From G965198795 sp965198795 (lineage in GTDB: Bacteria; Pseudomonadota; Alphaproteobacteria; Rhodospirillales; Casp-alpha2), in assembly GCA_965198795.1 (NCBI GenBank), contig OZ240674.1:248001-312000 (forward strand): a DNA stretch of 64,000 nt, written 5' to 3'. The position numbers were made by a program, and so were the translations under genes. How positions within the stretch are numbered: the stretch's first letter is position 1; the number at the start of each line of letters is the position of its first letter. This document shows, in pieces, positions 34,876 to 42,798 of this stretch. The notes below the pieces were generated by a model, which was given only the letters and a program-made list of their open reading frames with translations, was not told the origin of the DNA and did not search any database.

Positions 34876-35358
34876 CTAGAGCCAGTTCATGACCGCCTCG
34901 GCGCTGGTCTTTTCGAACGCGCCGGCGTCGTCGATTTCCAATGATTTGACGACACTGTTCTCGGCGACCAGGGCGAAGCGTTGACAACGCAGCCCAAGGC
35001 CGCGAGCCGTCAGGTCCAGTTCCAGGCCGGCGGCCTTGGTGAAGTCGGCGGAGCCGTCGGCGACCAGCAGCACGGCGCCGCCGGCGCCTTGATCCTTGGA
35101 CCAGGCGTCCATGACGAATACGTCGTTGACGGAGACACAGACAACGTCGTCAACGCCCTTGGCTTTCAGGCCGGACGCTTTTTCGATAAAGCCCGGCAGA
35201 TGTTTCGCGGAACAGGTAGGCGTGAACGCGCCCGGAACGCCGAACATGACGACTTTCTTGGCGCCGAAAATTTCATCGGTGGTGACGGCGGCGGGGCCTT
35301 CGCCGGTCATCTTGAACAGGGTGGCGGCGGGAATTTTATCACCGGCGGCGATGGTCAT
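34876..35358 (-). CDS. Peroxiredoxin, Prx5 type
   Basis: 160 residues of atypical 2-Cys/1-Cys Prx5 length. The peroxidatic Cys is in GVPGAFTPTCSAKHLPGFIEKA. VSVNDVFVMDAWSKDQGA and the C-terminal RCQRFALVAENSVVKSLEIDD are also typical. It reduces hydroperoxides, probably with glutaredoxin or thioredoxin as donor. Placement beside thrB-rnhA is common in alphaproteobacteria. Confidence 0.93.
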   Translation of the reverse strand: MTIAAGDKIPAATLFKMTGEGPAAVTTDEIFGAKKVVMFGVPGAFTPTCSAKHLPGFIEKASGLKAKGVDDVVCVSVNDVFVMDAWSKDQGAGGAVLLVADGSADFTKAAGLELDLTARGLGLRCQRFALVAENSVVKSLEIDDAGAFEKTSAEAVMNWL

Positions 35359-35518
35359 GGCTGTTTCCTTTCAGATACCGGGTAAATCGCGGAATGGCCG
35401 GGGCCTTCCATGTGGGCGGGATGGCGCCTGGCGCTCAACCTTGTCAGAGGCAGCGCAAGAAATAGCCAGATGTGGGCGTGAGTCCAGTGAAAAGCGCGCG
35501 CCGGCGGTGTGGGCGGCC

Positions 35519-37735
35519 TTAACGCCGGGCGAGGACGCCGCCGCCCGCCGCTTCCAAGAACGCCGCCGTCACCGCATCCGCCGTCAGCAGTTCGGGCAGC
35601 GGCGCGCCGTGCGGCGCGTTCTTGCCGTAAACCACGTTGAACGGGATGCCATAGCGTCCAAAGGACTTCAGATAGTCGGAAATTGACGGGTCCGGGCGGG
35701 TCCAGTCCGCGACCATGGCGATCACGTTTTCATCGGCGATCATCAATGCGACCGGTTCCGCGTCCAGCACCAGTTTCTTGTTCACTTGACAGGTGATGCA
35801 CCAATCAGCCGTCACATCGACGATGACTGTCTTTCCATCCGCGACAAGGGCCGGGATGGCGGCCGCGTCGAAAGCTTGCCAGTGCCGGCCCCGTGTTTCG
35901 GCGATTTCGGCAGACGCCGCGCCGCCGTCTGCAGACGCCAGACGCTCCGCGCCCAAAACAGCGGCCAGGGCGAGAACGGCCGTGCCGGCGGTGAAGACCG
36001 CGCGGCCTTCCAGTTTGTTACGGCCAAGGCCCAAAAGCGCCGCAATGGCGAGCAAGGCGGCGGCCGCAGCGGTGGCGGCTGTGTCTCCGGCCGCCCCTTT
36101 GATGACGGTGACCAGCCAGACGGCCGTCGTGGCGAGGGCGAGCCCCAGGATTTTTTTCAACCATGTCATCCAGGGACCCGGTTTGGGGAGCGCGGCGGCG
36201 GCCTTCGGATACGCCGCGACGCCTAGATAGGGAAGCGACAGGCCCAGCGCCAGGCCTGCGAACACCGCAATGATGTCGAATGTCGATCCCGCCAGGGCGA
36301 AACCGACGGCGGCGCCCAGGAACGGCGCGGAACATGGCGTCGCCAAAATGGTCGCCAACATGCCTTGCAGGAAGTGACCGGTCATGCCGGATTTCCCCGC
36401 CGCTTTGGCGTCCAGGTCCGACGCCATGCCCGGTATGCGGATTTCGAAGAAGCCAAACAGGTTGCAGGCGAACACCGTCATGATGACAGCGAGAACGGCC
36501 AGGAACCACGGCTGCTGGAACTGGATACCCCACCCAATTCCGGCGCCGGCGGACTTTAAGGCGGCCAGCGCGGCGGCCAGCCCCATGAACGCCGCGAAAA
36601 TACCGGCGCTCGCGGCGAGGAAACCAAGGCGGACGGCGCGCGGTTCCGCGCCGCCGTGGCTCGCAAGTTTCAGGATTTTCAGGGACAGAACCGGCAACAC
36701 GCAAGGCATCAGGTTCAGGATCAAACCGCCCAGAACGGCGAGCAGGAGAATGGCCGTGAGCGAGGCCGGCGTTTCGGCGCCGGGCGCTGTCCGCGGCAAG
36801 GCGCCCTCTCCAGCGCTGGAGACGCCCAAGGGCAGGTTCCCCTGGCCTTCGGGCTCCAGGTTGACCCGCGCCTCAAGGGACCGGTCCCCGTCGATCAAGG
36901 TGGCGACCAGGACTTCGTTTTCGAGGCCGTCCTTGCCGGACAGCTTCTTGAAGTATTTCAGGCCGTGGATATCGACGCGGATGACCGCCTTCCGGCCCGC
37001 GTCCGCGAGCGAAATCCGGGGTTTGCCGAAAGTCAGCCCTTCAGAGCCTTCCAGATAGATATCCGGCCGCCCGAAGGCCGCGTCGGTGAACGCCACCAAG
37101 GTCGCTTTGGCGACATCCCCGGTTCCGCCCTCATCGGCGGCGGTCGCGTCGATGCGGAATTCCGCCGCGTCATGAACCGCCAGACCGGAACCTTCCGTTG
37201 GCGGCACCTGGGCGAGAAACGCGTCGATCAGCCTGGCTTCTTCCGTCACGTCCGCGGGACCGGACGGCAGGTCCAGAGACAGCCGCGCCGTGTAGGGAAT
37301 GCAGATATCCGCGCACGTCAAATAGGGAACCTTGAGGTCGAGAAGCAGCGGTTTCAGGGGATCCTTGACAGAGACCTCGATGGGGAAGACGACCTCCTCC
37401 TTGTAGCCCAGCGTCTCCAGATCAAAGATCGAGAAACGCTCCGGCGCCGGCCATTTCAAGTCCGCCTTGCTTAAATTGCGGGACCCTTCCCAAATGGGCT
37501 GCGGGGGGAAACCGGCGTCGCCGGGAGAGCGCCAGTAGATCTTCCAGCCGTCCGCCATCTTGAAGTGGAGGCCGAGCGTCAACTCGCCATCCCCGCCCGT
37601 CGCGGACGACGCGCTGATCAGGCGGACGGCCGTATGGTCCGTTTTGTCCCACCCCGAGGTCACGGCGCGCGCGCCGGTCGAGAACGCGGAGAGCAAAAAC
37701 AAGGCCGCCAAAAGGGCGAGGAACCGTAAACGCAT
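35519..37735 (-). CDS. DsbD/ScsB-like protein-disulfide reductase
   Basis: 738 residues. A signal peptide (about 1-24) is followed by an N-terminal periplasmic domain (GLHFKMADGWKIYWRSPGDAGFPPQPIW), then about eight membrane helices (SLTAILLLAVLGGLILNLMPCVLPVLSLKIL carries the first transmembrane Cys; ATPCSAPFLGAAVGFAL the second) and a C-terminal thioredoxin domain with WCITC. It moves electrons from cytoplasmic thioredoxin to periplasmic thiol proteins. The long N-terminal domain is closer to ScsB than to E. coli DsbD. yqgE is usually near it, here separated by the PLD pseudogene. Confidence 0.88.
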   Translation of the reverse strand: MRLRFLALLAALFLLSAFSTGARAVTSGWDKTDHTAVRLISASSATGGDGELTLGLHFKMADGWKIYWRSPGDAGFPPQPIWEGSRNLSKADLKWPAPERFSIFDLETLGYKEEVVFPIEVSVKDPLKPLLLDLKVPYLTCADICIPYTARLSLDLPSGPADVTEEARLIDAFLAQVPPTEGSGLAVHDAAEFRIDATAADEGGTGDVAKATLVAFTDAAFGRPDIYLEGSEGLTFGKPRISLADAGRKAVIRVDIHGLKYFKKLSGKDGLENEVLVATLIDGDRSLEARVNLEPEGQGNLPLGVSSAGEGALPRTAPGAETPASLTAILLLAVLGGLILNLMPCVLPVLSLKILKLASHGGAEPRAVRLGFLAASAGIFAAFMGLAAALAALKSAGAGIGWGIQFQQPWFLAVLAVIMTVFACNLFGFFEIRIPGMASDLDAKAAGKSGMTGHFLQGMLATILATPCSAPFLGAAVGFALAGSTFDIIAVFAGLALGLSLPYLGVAAYPKAAAALPKPGPWMTWLKKILGLALATTAVWLVTVIKGAAGDTAATAAAAALLAIAALLGLGRNKLEGRAVFTAGTAVLALAAVLGAERLASADGGAASAEIAETRGRHWQAFDAAAIPALVADGKTVIVDVTADWCITCQVNKKLVLDAEPVALMIADENVIAMVADWTRPDPSISDYLKSFGRYGIPFNVVYGKNAPHGAPLPELLTADAVTAAFLEAAGGGVLARR

Positions 37736-38006
37736 GTTAATCTCTTGATTACGCCGGGCGCTTGTCAGCCCGGCCTTGATCCCAATATAGTCGAAATCGC
37801 CTGGAATATGAGCATGTAATCGTCCCAGGGACAGGGGCGAAGCCCTGAGGTCACAAAGGTTTGTCCGATTGGATCACGCGCAAGTTTTTTTAAGGGGCTG
37901 ACCTAGATAAGGATTTATTTTTGGGACTGTCCTGAGTTAAGGGCGGTTTTGTTTCAAATTCACCCATGCCTTCAATTCGTTAAGCAGTTCCCGGTGGTCA
38001 CCTCCG

Positions 38007-38834
38007 TTAACCCACCTTCACGTCATACCCGAGATAGCGGAGCGCCTTTGCCAGGCGCCCATTCATTGGCGGGCATTCCGCTGGTTTGACCGTGCCGTAA
38101 AGCTCCAGCGCACAGAACAGCCCGAAACGTCGCAGCTTTTTGTCCGGTTCGTAGAGCAGATCGTGCAGCCGTTGAATGAAATCACCGGGGCCGAACAGCA
38201 AATAGGAAAGGGAGGCTTTCACTCTGGCGACGTCCTGGTTGTTCTCCTCGTTGAAGGTGCGTTTGGGTGGATGCTTTGTGCTGTCCACATTGATGTTGGC
38301 CGGTTCGGCCCGCCCGACCGCTTTCGCGATCAAGGAATCCGGATCGGGCTCTTTACGTCGGGTCGCGGCATGAGCGGTCTTGAACGACTGGAGCTTCTCG
38401 TTGGTGAGAGCTTGCGCCGAATTCCAGAGTTCCAGAAAGAGAGCCCGAAGTTCCTCGATAGTGTCCGTGTCTTCAGGCTAATCGAGACAGATGGTCGCCT
38501 CCCGATTGGAGAGTAGTCCGCCATCCGTGAGATTGGACGATCCAACCAATGCCGTATCGTCGAAGATAAAAATTTTGGCATGAAATCTACGGGTGAGATA
38601 ACGAACCACTAGGTTGGGAATGCCGAAAACTTGCGCCAGATCTTGCGGACTTGTGGCCGTATTCAGACCGACGATCAGCTGGATCGCCTTTTTGCCTTTC
38701 GCCGCTTCACGGATTTGATCCGCAGCCGTGAAATACGGGGCCGCCAAATAAAGACGTGATGCTTGTGTCGCCAATCTCTTGAAAGGATTGACGACAAAAT
38801 CTTTCGAAGGACCGTTCGAAAATACTCTGCTCAT
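38007..38834 (-). pseudogene. Phospholipase-D-like protein interrupted by an in-frame amber codon
   Basis: Reading from the ATG at 38834, 118 codons encode a PLD-like domain: YLAAPYFTAADQIREAAKGK, then the HKD-type motif FHAKIFIFDDTALVGSSNLT and GGLLSNREATICLD. A TAG follows at 38480-38478. The same frame then continues open for 156 more codons with sensible protein (PEDTDTIEELRALFLELWNS and on to YLGYDVKVG), so one point mutation (probably CAG to TAG) split a 275-residue gene. The family is found in PLD-type nucleases and helicase-associated defence proteins. It sits in the otherwise usual dsbD-yqgE neighbourhood, so the gene was probably inserted. Confidence 0.82.
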
Positions 38835-38978
38835 GGGAAACCTGCTTTCCTTTCTCTGTTATCTATGTCGGCCTTTTTTTAAAATCCGCCAGCGCGGCGG
38901 GTTGCCGCGGGTTGCGGCGGGCGACCATATTTCGTTCAATGAACGCATAATGGCCTTGAGGATGAAGGGCGGCGCCGA

Positions 38979-39557
38979 ATGACGCAAGAGTCCGATGGTG
39001 ATGACGGATATCTGACCGGTCAGCTTCTGGTGGCCATGCCCGGCATGCCGGACAACCGTTTTTCAAAAACGGTGATTTACATGTGCGCCCACGGACCGGA
39101 GGGCGCCATGGGCTTGGTCGTAAACAAGCCCTTTGAAGAGGTAAGCTTCCCCGATTTGCTGGATCAGCTCGAAATCGAACCAGCCTCGTGCGGGCGGAAC
39201 ATCCGCGTGCAGTTCGGCGGTCCCGTGGAGGCCGAACGGGGGTTCGTCCTTCATTCCCCCGATTACGTCCAGGACGCGACGGTGGTGATGGACGGCGACG
39301 TCGCCCTGACGGCCACTGTCGATATTTTGCGCGCCATCGCCGACGGCGACGGCCCGCGCGAGAACCTGCTGGCGCTGGGTTACGCGGGTTGGGGGCCTGG
39401 GCAGTTGGATGAAGAGATCAAGGCGAACGGCTGGTTGAACGTCACTGCGGACACGGATATCGTGTTCCATCTTCCCCTAGAGGACCGCTGGCGAAAAGCA
39501 CTGGGTAAACTGGGCGTTGATCCGCTATTGCTGTCGGATGACGCCGGTCATGCCTAG
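38979..39557 (+). CDS. YqgE/AlgH family protein
   Basis: 192 residues, the usual length. LTGQLLVAMPGMPDNRFSKTVIYMCAHGPEGAMGLVVNKP near the start and the later NLLALGYAGWGPGQLDEEIKANGWL are the family signatures (UPF0301). The molecular function is not established. The next gene overlaps its end by eight bases. Confidence 0.93.
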   Translation: MTQESDGDDGYLTGQLLVAMPGMPDNRFSKTVIYMCAHGPEGAMGLVVNKPFEEVSFPDLLDQLEIEPASCGRNIRVQFGGPVEAERGFVLHSPDYVQDATVVMDGDVALTATVDILRAIADGDGPRENLLALGYAGWGPGQLDEEIKANGWLNVTADTDIVFHLPLEDRWRKALGKLGVDPLLLSDDAGHA

Positions 39558-39840
39558 GTCCGGGCGCGGCGCGGGCGGGCGCGGCGGCGGTTCGTCCGGG
39601 GACTTTACCCGGGAATTGACCGCCATGATGGATTCCTGCCCAACGGCGGAAGCGCTGAATGACCGGGTTTTACAGCCATTCATCGCCGCCCTTGAGGACG
39701 TTTGCGGCGCCCGGGGTTACGTCATGAACGTCTACGGCGAGACGGCGAACCTGGTTTTCACCGGCGATGAAATCAAAGCCGGGGAGATTTACGCGATCGT
39801 CGAGGAATATCTTAACCTGGTTGACGAGGAAGCCCCCTGA
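39550..39840 (+). CDS. Small acidic protein, unknown function
   Basis: 96 residues from the ATG at 39550, overlapping the end of yqgE by eight bases. After a Gly/Arg-rich start (residues 1-14) it reads like a folded domain: FTRELTAMMDSCPTAEALNDRV, then VMNVYGETANLVFTGDEIKAGEIYAIVEEYLNLV. The family is unknown. The overlap with yqgE suggests co-translation. An in-frame ATG at 39538 is another possible start. Confidence 0.6.
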   Translation: MPRSGRGAGGRGGGSSGDFTRELTAMMDSCPTAEALNDRVLQPFIAALEDVCGARGYVMNVYGETANLVFTGDEIKAGEIYAIVEEYLNLVDEEAP

Positions 39841-40163
39841 CGTCAAGGACGTCAAAGAGGACTCGTTCCATCTGGGGCATGAAATTAGGCGTCCCGCGCT
39901 CACTTCGTCGTTTCCGCTCTCCTGTTTTGTCATTCCCGCGAAGGCGGGAATCCAGTGCGTCGGTCATCGCCGCGGGGGCGGGCGGCGGGACGGGCAAGGC
40001 ATTGTCACGCGCGCGATCAACGTCGCCGGGCGGCGCTTCATGGAAAACGGTTTCCCGTCCTTCATCCCTCGCCTACCTTCGCCGTCCGGCGGATGGCCTC
40101 GGTTCGGACGGGACTTGACCTCGATGACGATCATGCCTTCGCGGAAAGGGCGGTTTTCGAGAC
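39841..40163. other. Intergenic stretch with a REP-like palindrome
   Basis: 323 bp between the small acidic protein and the convergent nuclease gene. It contains the palindrome ATTCCCGC-GAAG-GCGGGAAT (39932-39951) of the same kind as those inside the TIR-bounded repeats. A 67-codon frame on the minus strand (39964-40167) starts with ATGA overlap at the nuclease stop. Its first 16 residues (MSLENRPFREGMIVIE) look plausible but the rest is Arg/Pro-rich, so I do not call it a gene. Confidence 0.5.
39930..39954. repeat. REP-like palindrome
   Basis: TCATTCCCGCGAAGGCGGGA followed by ATCCA. This is the common short palindrome of many alphaproteobacterial genomes. Related copies lie inside the repeats at 10295-10709 and 62232-62520. 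Confidence 0.75.
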
Positions 40164-40682
40164 TCATGGTTTCTCGTGCCTTTTGGTCATCGCCGGGTTG
40201 GACGGAAGACGCTTTCCCCGCCGCCAGTCACGGGGCGTGACGAAACGCCCGGACCAAAGACCCAGGCGGCGGTGTTTGGCTGTTTCTTCTTCCGGTATGA
40301 ACCGGTGGGAATATCGGCGGTACGCGACGGCCCAGCCGTTCAAGACCATCCACCGGTTCAAGTTCACGCCGCCCGCGCGGCAGACGGAAAGGAACCGTCC
40401 GTACCGGTCCCGACCGCGGGTATGGCAGGAAACCGGGTTGCCGCCGATCTTTTCGATCAGGGCGTTCGCCGCCGCCCGCCCGCATCGCCATTCGGAGCCG
40501 TCCGGCCTTCGGCAATGCTGGTTCCGCTCCGGCGCGTCGATACCCTGTAGCCGATGGCGTTCCCTGCCCAGATTGATCGAGTCGCCATCGACCACGCGAA
40601 CCAGGCCGCCGCCGTCCGCGCAAACGTGTGTCGGGGTCGCCAAACCGCAAATCAAGACGGCCACATAGGGCGCGGCGTTCAT
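40164..40682 (-). CDS. Secreted thermonuclease-like nuclease (SNase fold)
   Basis: 172 residues from the ATG at 40682, preceded by GGGGAG. A signal peptide covers about residues 1-23 (PYVAVLICGLATPTHVCA). The SNase core shows VRVVDGDSINL (metal-binding Asp), RLQGIDAPERNQ (Arg, Asp, Glu of the active site) and GRDRYGRFLSVCRAGGVNLN (second catalytic Arg), then GWAVAYRRYS. It probably degrades nucleic acid in the periplasm or outside. A truncated copy of its 5' end lies 462 bp upstream. Confidence 0.87.
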   Translation of the reverse strand: MNAAPYVAVLICGLATPTHVCADGGGLVRVVDGDSINLGRERHRLQGIDAPERNQHCRRPDGSEWRCGRAAANALIEKIGGNPVSCHTRGRDRYGRFLSVCRAGGVNLNRWMVLNGWAVAYRRYSHRFIPEEETAKHRRLGLWSGRFVTPRDWRRGKRLPSNPAMTKRHEKP

Positions 40683-40742
40683 CGAACTCCCCAACGAGGT
40701 CAGGGCTTGCAGCGCGTCCGCTACAAGATGACTTCAATCCGA

Positions 40743-40937
40743 CTGGTGATCGGGGTGTTCGAAAAACCGCCTAGAGACGGCCCCTGCGCCTTCGACCGAG
40801 AAGCCTATTGTATAGCAACAGGCACCCCGACCATAAGTCAGGAGCGTCGCTGTTTCCGGTCAGCGACAACCTCTCTAGGTGGGGTTTTCGAAGCCCCGGA
40901 ACCGTGCGTCCCGGTTCCAAGGGTTACGTTAATCGGG
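40743..40937. ncRNA. 195-bp structured element, copy 1
   Basis: This segment is 193/195 identical to 41206-41400. It can fold into a closing stem of about 25 bp (40752-40777 with 40871-40897, each arm containing TTCGAAAA or TTTTCGAA) that encloses two hairpins. The first, 40803-40823, is GCCT-A-TTG/CAA-C-AGGC. The second, 40846-40867, is GTCGCTG/CAGCGAC. A third hairpin follows outside (GGAACCG/CGGTTCC, 40898-40918). It lies 60 bp upstream of the nuclease start, so it could be a 5' leader or promoter element of that minus-strand gene, a small RNA on either strand, or a mobile DNA structure. No protein is plausible: the minus frame has stops. Confidence 0.55.
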
Positions 40938-41021
40938 ATCGCGCCCTGAATAAAGGGAAGAGCGTCACGACGGATCGCGGACGTCCGGCCTCCGAGGATT
41001 GATCCACGCGAAACGCGCCCC

Positions 41022-41144
41022 TCAAGGCGTCGGAGGCGTTGCCTCGCAAGGCCCGGGCGTCGGTTCCGAAAGGCCGGACGGGCGAGAGCGCGCGGACACG
41101 ACAAGACCGATGATCAGGACGGCCACATAGGGCGCGGCGTTCAT
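41022..41144 (-). pseudogene. Truncated duplicate of the nuclease 5' end
   Basis: From the ATG at 41144 the first residues (MNAAPYVAVLIIGL) copy the signal peptide of the thermonuclease gene. The homology then ends and the frame stops after 40 codons of Pro/Ser-rich sequence. It is the 3' half of a segmental duplication, roughly 40641-40937 against 41104-41400. Confidence 0.75.
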
Positions 41145-41205
41145 CGAAATCCCCACTGAGGCCAGGGCTTGCAACGCGTCCGCCGCAAGATGGCTTCAAT
41201 TGATC

Positions 41206-41400
41206 CTGGTGATCGGGGTGTTCGAAAAACCGCCTAGAGACGGCCCCTGCGCCTTCGACCGAGAAGCCTATTGTATAGCAACAGGCGCCCCGACCATAAG
41301 TCAGGAGCGTCGCTGTTTCCGGTCAGCGACAACCTCTCTAGGTGGGGTTTTCGAAGCTCCGGAACCGTGCGTCCCGGTTCCAAGGGTTACGTTAATCGGG
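41206..41400. ncRNA. 195-bp structured element, copy 2
   Basis: Differs from copy 1 at two positions only (A/G at 41287 in the unpaired segment after the first hairpin, and C/T near 41358 in the outer stem). All hairpins are kept. Its homologous flank next to the truncated nuclease copy is only about 82% identical to the flank of copy 1, so the core is far better conserved than the DNA duplicated with it. Confidence 0.55.
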
Positions 41401-41462
41401 AATACGCGTTTGATAAAGAGAAGAGCCTCGCGGCGGGATCATAGAGGGCGGCTATTGCAAGT

Positions 41463-41496
41463 GTGGTGCGGCGGAACCAGGTTCACGCCGCACCAC
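41463..41496. repeat. Long hairpin/dyad near the winged-helix gene
   Basis: GTGGTGCGGCGGAA, a CCAGG loop, then TTC-A-CGCCGCACCAC: a 14-bp stem with a single bulged A. It lies about 105 bp past the 3' end of the winged-helix gene. There is no T-run. A protein-binding dyad or an mRNA 3'-end structure are possible. Confidence 0.6.
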
Positions 41497-41601
41497 GTGC
41501 CGCTTGGCCTTGGAAACCTCTCGGGTACTAGCCGGTCCGCTTTAACACTTTCCGCTAAGCCCGCTGTTTCTCCGTACAAGGCCTCCAAGCAGGGTGAGGC
41601 C

Positions 41602-42090
41602 CTACTTTCGGCGGCGTCCCTTGGGCGTCTCCACCGTCTTCTGGATACGCTGCTTGTCTTCTTTCGCCTTCGTGAACTCTAGTTCAAGCTCTTTGAGCCT
41701 TTCGACCAAGCCAGTCAGGTCAAAGGCGTTGCTATCCCGGTCCCCGAAGCGGGTCATTCTGGCGATTCTTCTGATGAAACCCGCCTGTTCAAGTTGACCG
41801 ATCACCGTTTGAATATATCGCGGGCTCATGTCGAGGCGATCAGCGATGGTCTTCTTCGACGGAAAAGGCAGACTATCCCGCTCCCACCAGTGATCGAGAA
41901 GTTGAAGGATCACGTTGAGTTGGATTGGCGTCAGGCCTAGACGTTTCTGGCCTTGGATAAGCACCGATGGGACCACGGTGTACCCGTAGGCGATCACCTT
42001 CTTGCCCCACTTGTGCTCAAGCGCCTTCTCGTCAGTCTTGGCCGCCTTCTTGTTTTTAACCTGTAACGGTATGATCTTATCGTCAGTCAT
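41602..42090 (-). CDS. Winged helix-turn-helix protein, replication/plasmid-accessory type
   Basis: 162 residues. The centre, LGLTPIQLNVILQLLDHWWERDSLPFPSKKTIADRLDMSPRYIQTVIGQLEQAGFIRR, is a MarR/DnaD-like winged helix with recognition helix near SPRYIQTVIGQL. Both ends are charged, Lys-rich at the N-terminus (KNKKAAKTDEKALEHKWGKK) and coiled at the C-terminus (LVERLKELELEFTKAKEDKQ). Proteins of this kind occur on alphaproteobacterial plasmids and islands. Being flanked by repeats and dyads supports an accessory origin. Its function (transcription or replication control) is inference. Confidence 0.7.
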   Translation of the reverse strand: MTDDKIIPLQVKNKKAAKTDEKALEHKWGKKVIAYGYTVVPSVLIQGQKRLGLTPIQLNVILQLLDHWWERDSLPFPSKKTIADRLDMSPRYIQTVIGQLEQAGFIRRIARMTRFGDRDSNAFDLTGLVERLKELELEFTKAKEDKQRIQKTVETPKGRRRK

Positions 42091-42160
42091 GGCTACACCT
42101 CATTCGCCCCGAAGATAGGCGCGGGGGGAGGGGGTGGACAACAGCCTGGCAAAGGCGTCG

Positions 42161-42180
42161 TGGAGATATTTACATCTCCA
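42161..42180. promoter_or_regulatory. Candidate operator dyad upstream of the winged-helix gene
   Basis: TGGAGAT-ATTTAC-ATCTCCA is a perfect 7-bp inverted repeat, 71 bases upstream of the winged-helix gene start. The size and position suit an operator bound by a dimeric regulator, perhaps by that protein itself. Confidence 0.5.
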
Positions 42181-42288
42181 CCTGTAGTGATCCTTGGAAT
42201 ATGTAATGATGGTTATGAATACTATAGATGTGGATTATAGGATTCCTGGAACCCCACGGTAAAGATCAAGAAAACCTTAGGAGAGGAT

Positions 42289-42459
42289 TCATATGTCCTG
42301 ACTGTTAGATGAAATTAATGTCACCGGCCCTGCTTCCATGAGTTTGGCGAGGACTTGAAGTTTTTTCGGGACGGCTTCAAGGTTGTCATCGGTCGGGCGC
42401 TTAATGACCTGGCGGGCGGCGGTTTCCAGTTCAATCCACCGGATTTCGCGCCGTCTCAA
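42289..42459 (-). CDS. Possible 56-residue protein, unrecognised
   Basis: A frame from a TTG at 42459 (GGAG nine bases upstream) to a TGA at 42289. It encodes a helical, charged stretch such as RREIRWIELETAARQVIKRP and LEAVPKKLQVLAKLMEAG, which looks more like protein than a shadow frame. It reads in the same direction as the winged-helix gene. It may be a small accessory protein or the remnant of a larger one. Confidence 0.3.
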   Translation of the reverse strand: MRRREIRWIELETAARQVIKRPTDDNLEAVPKKLQVLAKLMEAGPVTLISSNSQDI

Positions 42460-42499
42460 TGGGTTGACTCTCCGGACGGGCGAGAGCGCGTGACGCCAG

Positions 42500-42535
42500 C
42501 CTTTCGGTTTTTATCGGCCTTTCGGTTTTTATAGG
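42500..42535. repeat. 18-bp tandem pair
   Basis: CCTTTCGGTTTTTATCGG is followed directly by CCTTTCGGTTTTTATAGG, differing at one base. Confidence 0.85.
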
Positions 42536-42798
42536 TCATACCCATTGACTTATCCTCGCGGCGGGATCATTTAACGCGCGGCGATGCTCCCAACCGGCCA
42601 ACCGGGACAAAAGATTCCGGTTCGCCGCGCCCCGGCGATCAAAATCGACCGGGAGCGCCGTTTCCCGTCCATTCATGACATGACCGTGACTTGGGCGTGA
42701 CTTGGGCGTTTCGTGAGGCGCCGGTAATAAGGCCGGCGCGCCGGATTGCCCGTGACGGCCTCCCGGTTTTTGACGTGATCGAGAAAGAAGACCAATCC

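Larger units (their letters stand above)
42091..42798. other. Accessory, partly AT-richer intergenic region
   Basis: Between the winged-helix gene and the DEAD helicase. The first 200 bp are clearly AT-richer than the surroundings. The region holds the dyad at 42161-42180, a possible 56-residue frame (42289-42459), an 18-bp tandem pair (42500-42535) and two short motifs shared with the 41-kb repeat region: GGACGGGCGAGAGCGCG (also near 41080) and CCTCGCGGCGGGATCAT (also near 41430). It looks like debris of an inserted element. Confidence 0.5.

Noticed and set aside
39964..40167. 67-codon frame overlapping the nuclease stop by ATGA
   Set aside because: Only the first 16 residues look like protein; the C-terminal half is basic and Pro-rich and ends beside a REP palindrome.
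40743..41400. CRISPR array or integron attC pair
   Set aside because: Only two copies with a 463-bp spacing and no spacer-repeat pattern; the attC core-site consensus is not found at the ends.
40164..41682. Plus-strand frames across the 195-bp elements (for example the one starting at 41200)
   Set aside because: Both copies give the same peptide because the DNA is repeated, but there is no ribosome-binding site, and the stems explain the conservation better than a protein does.
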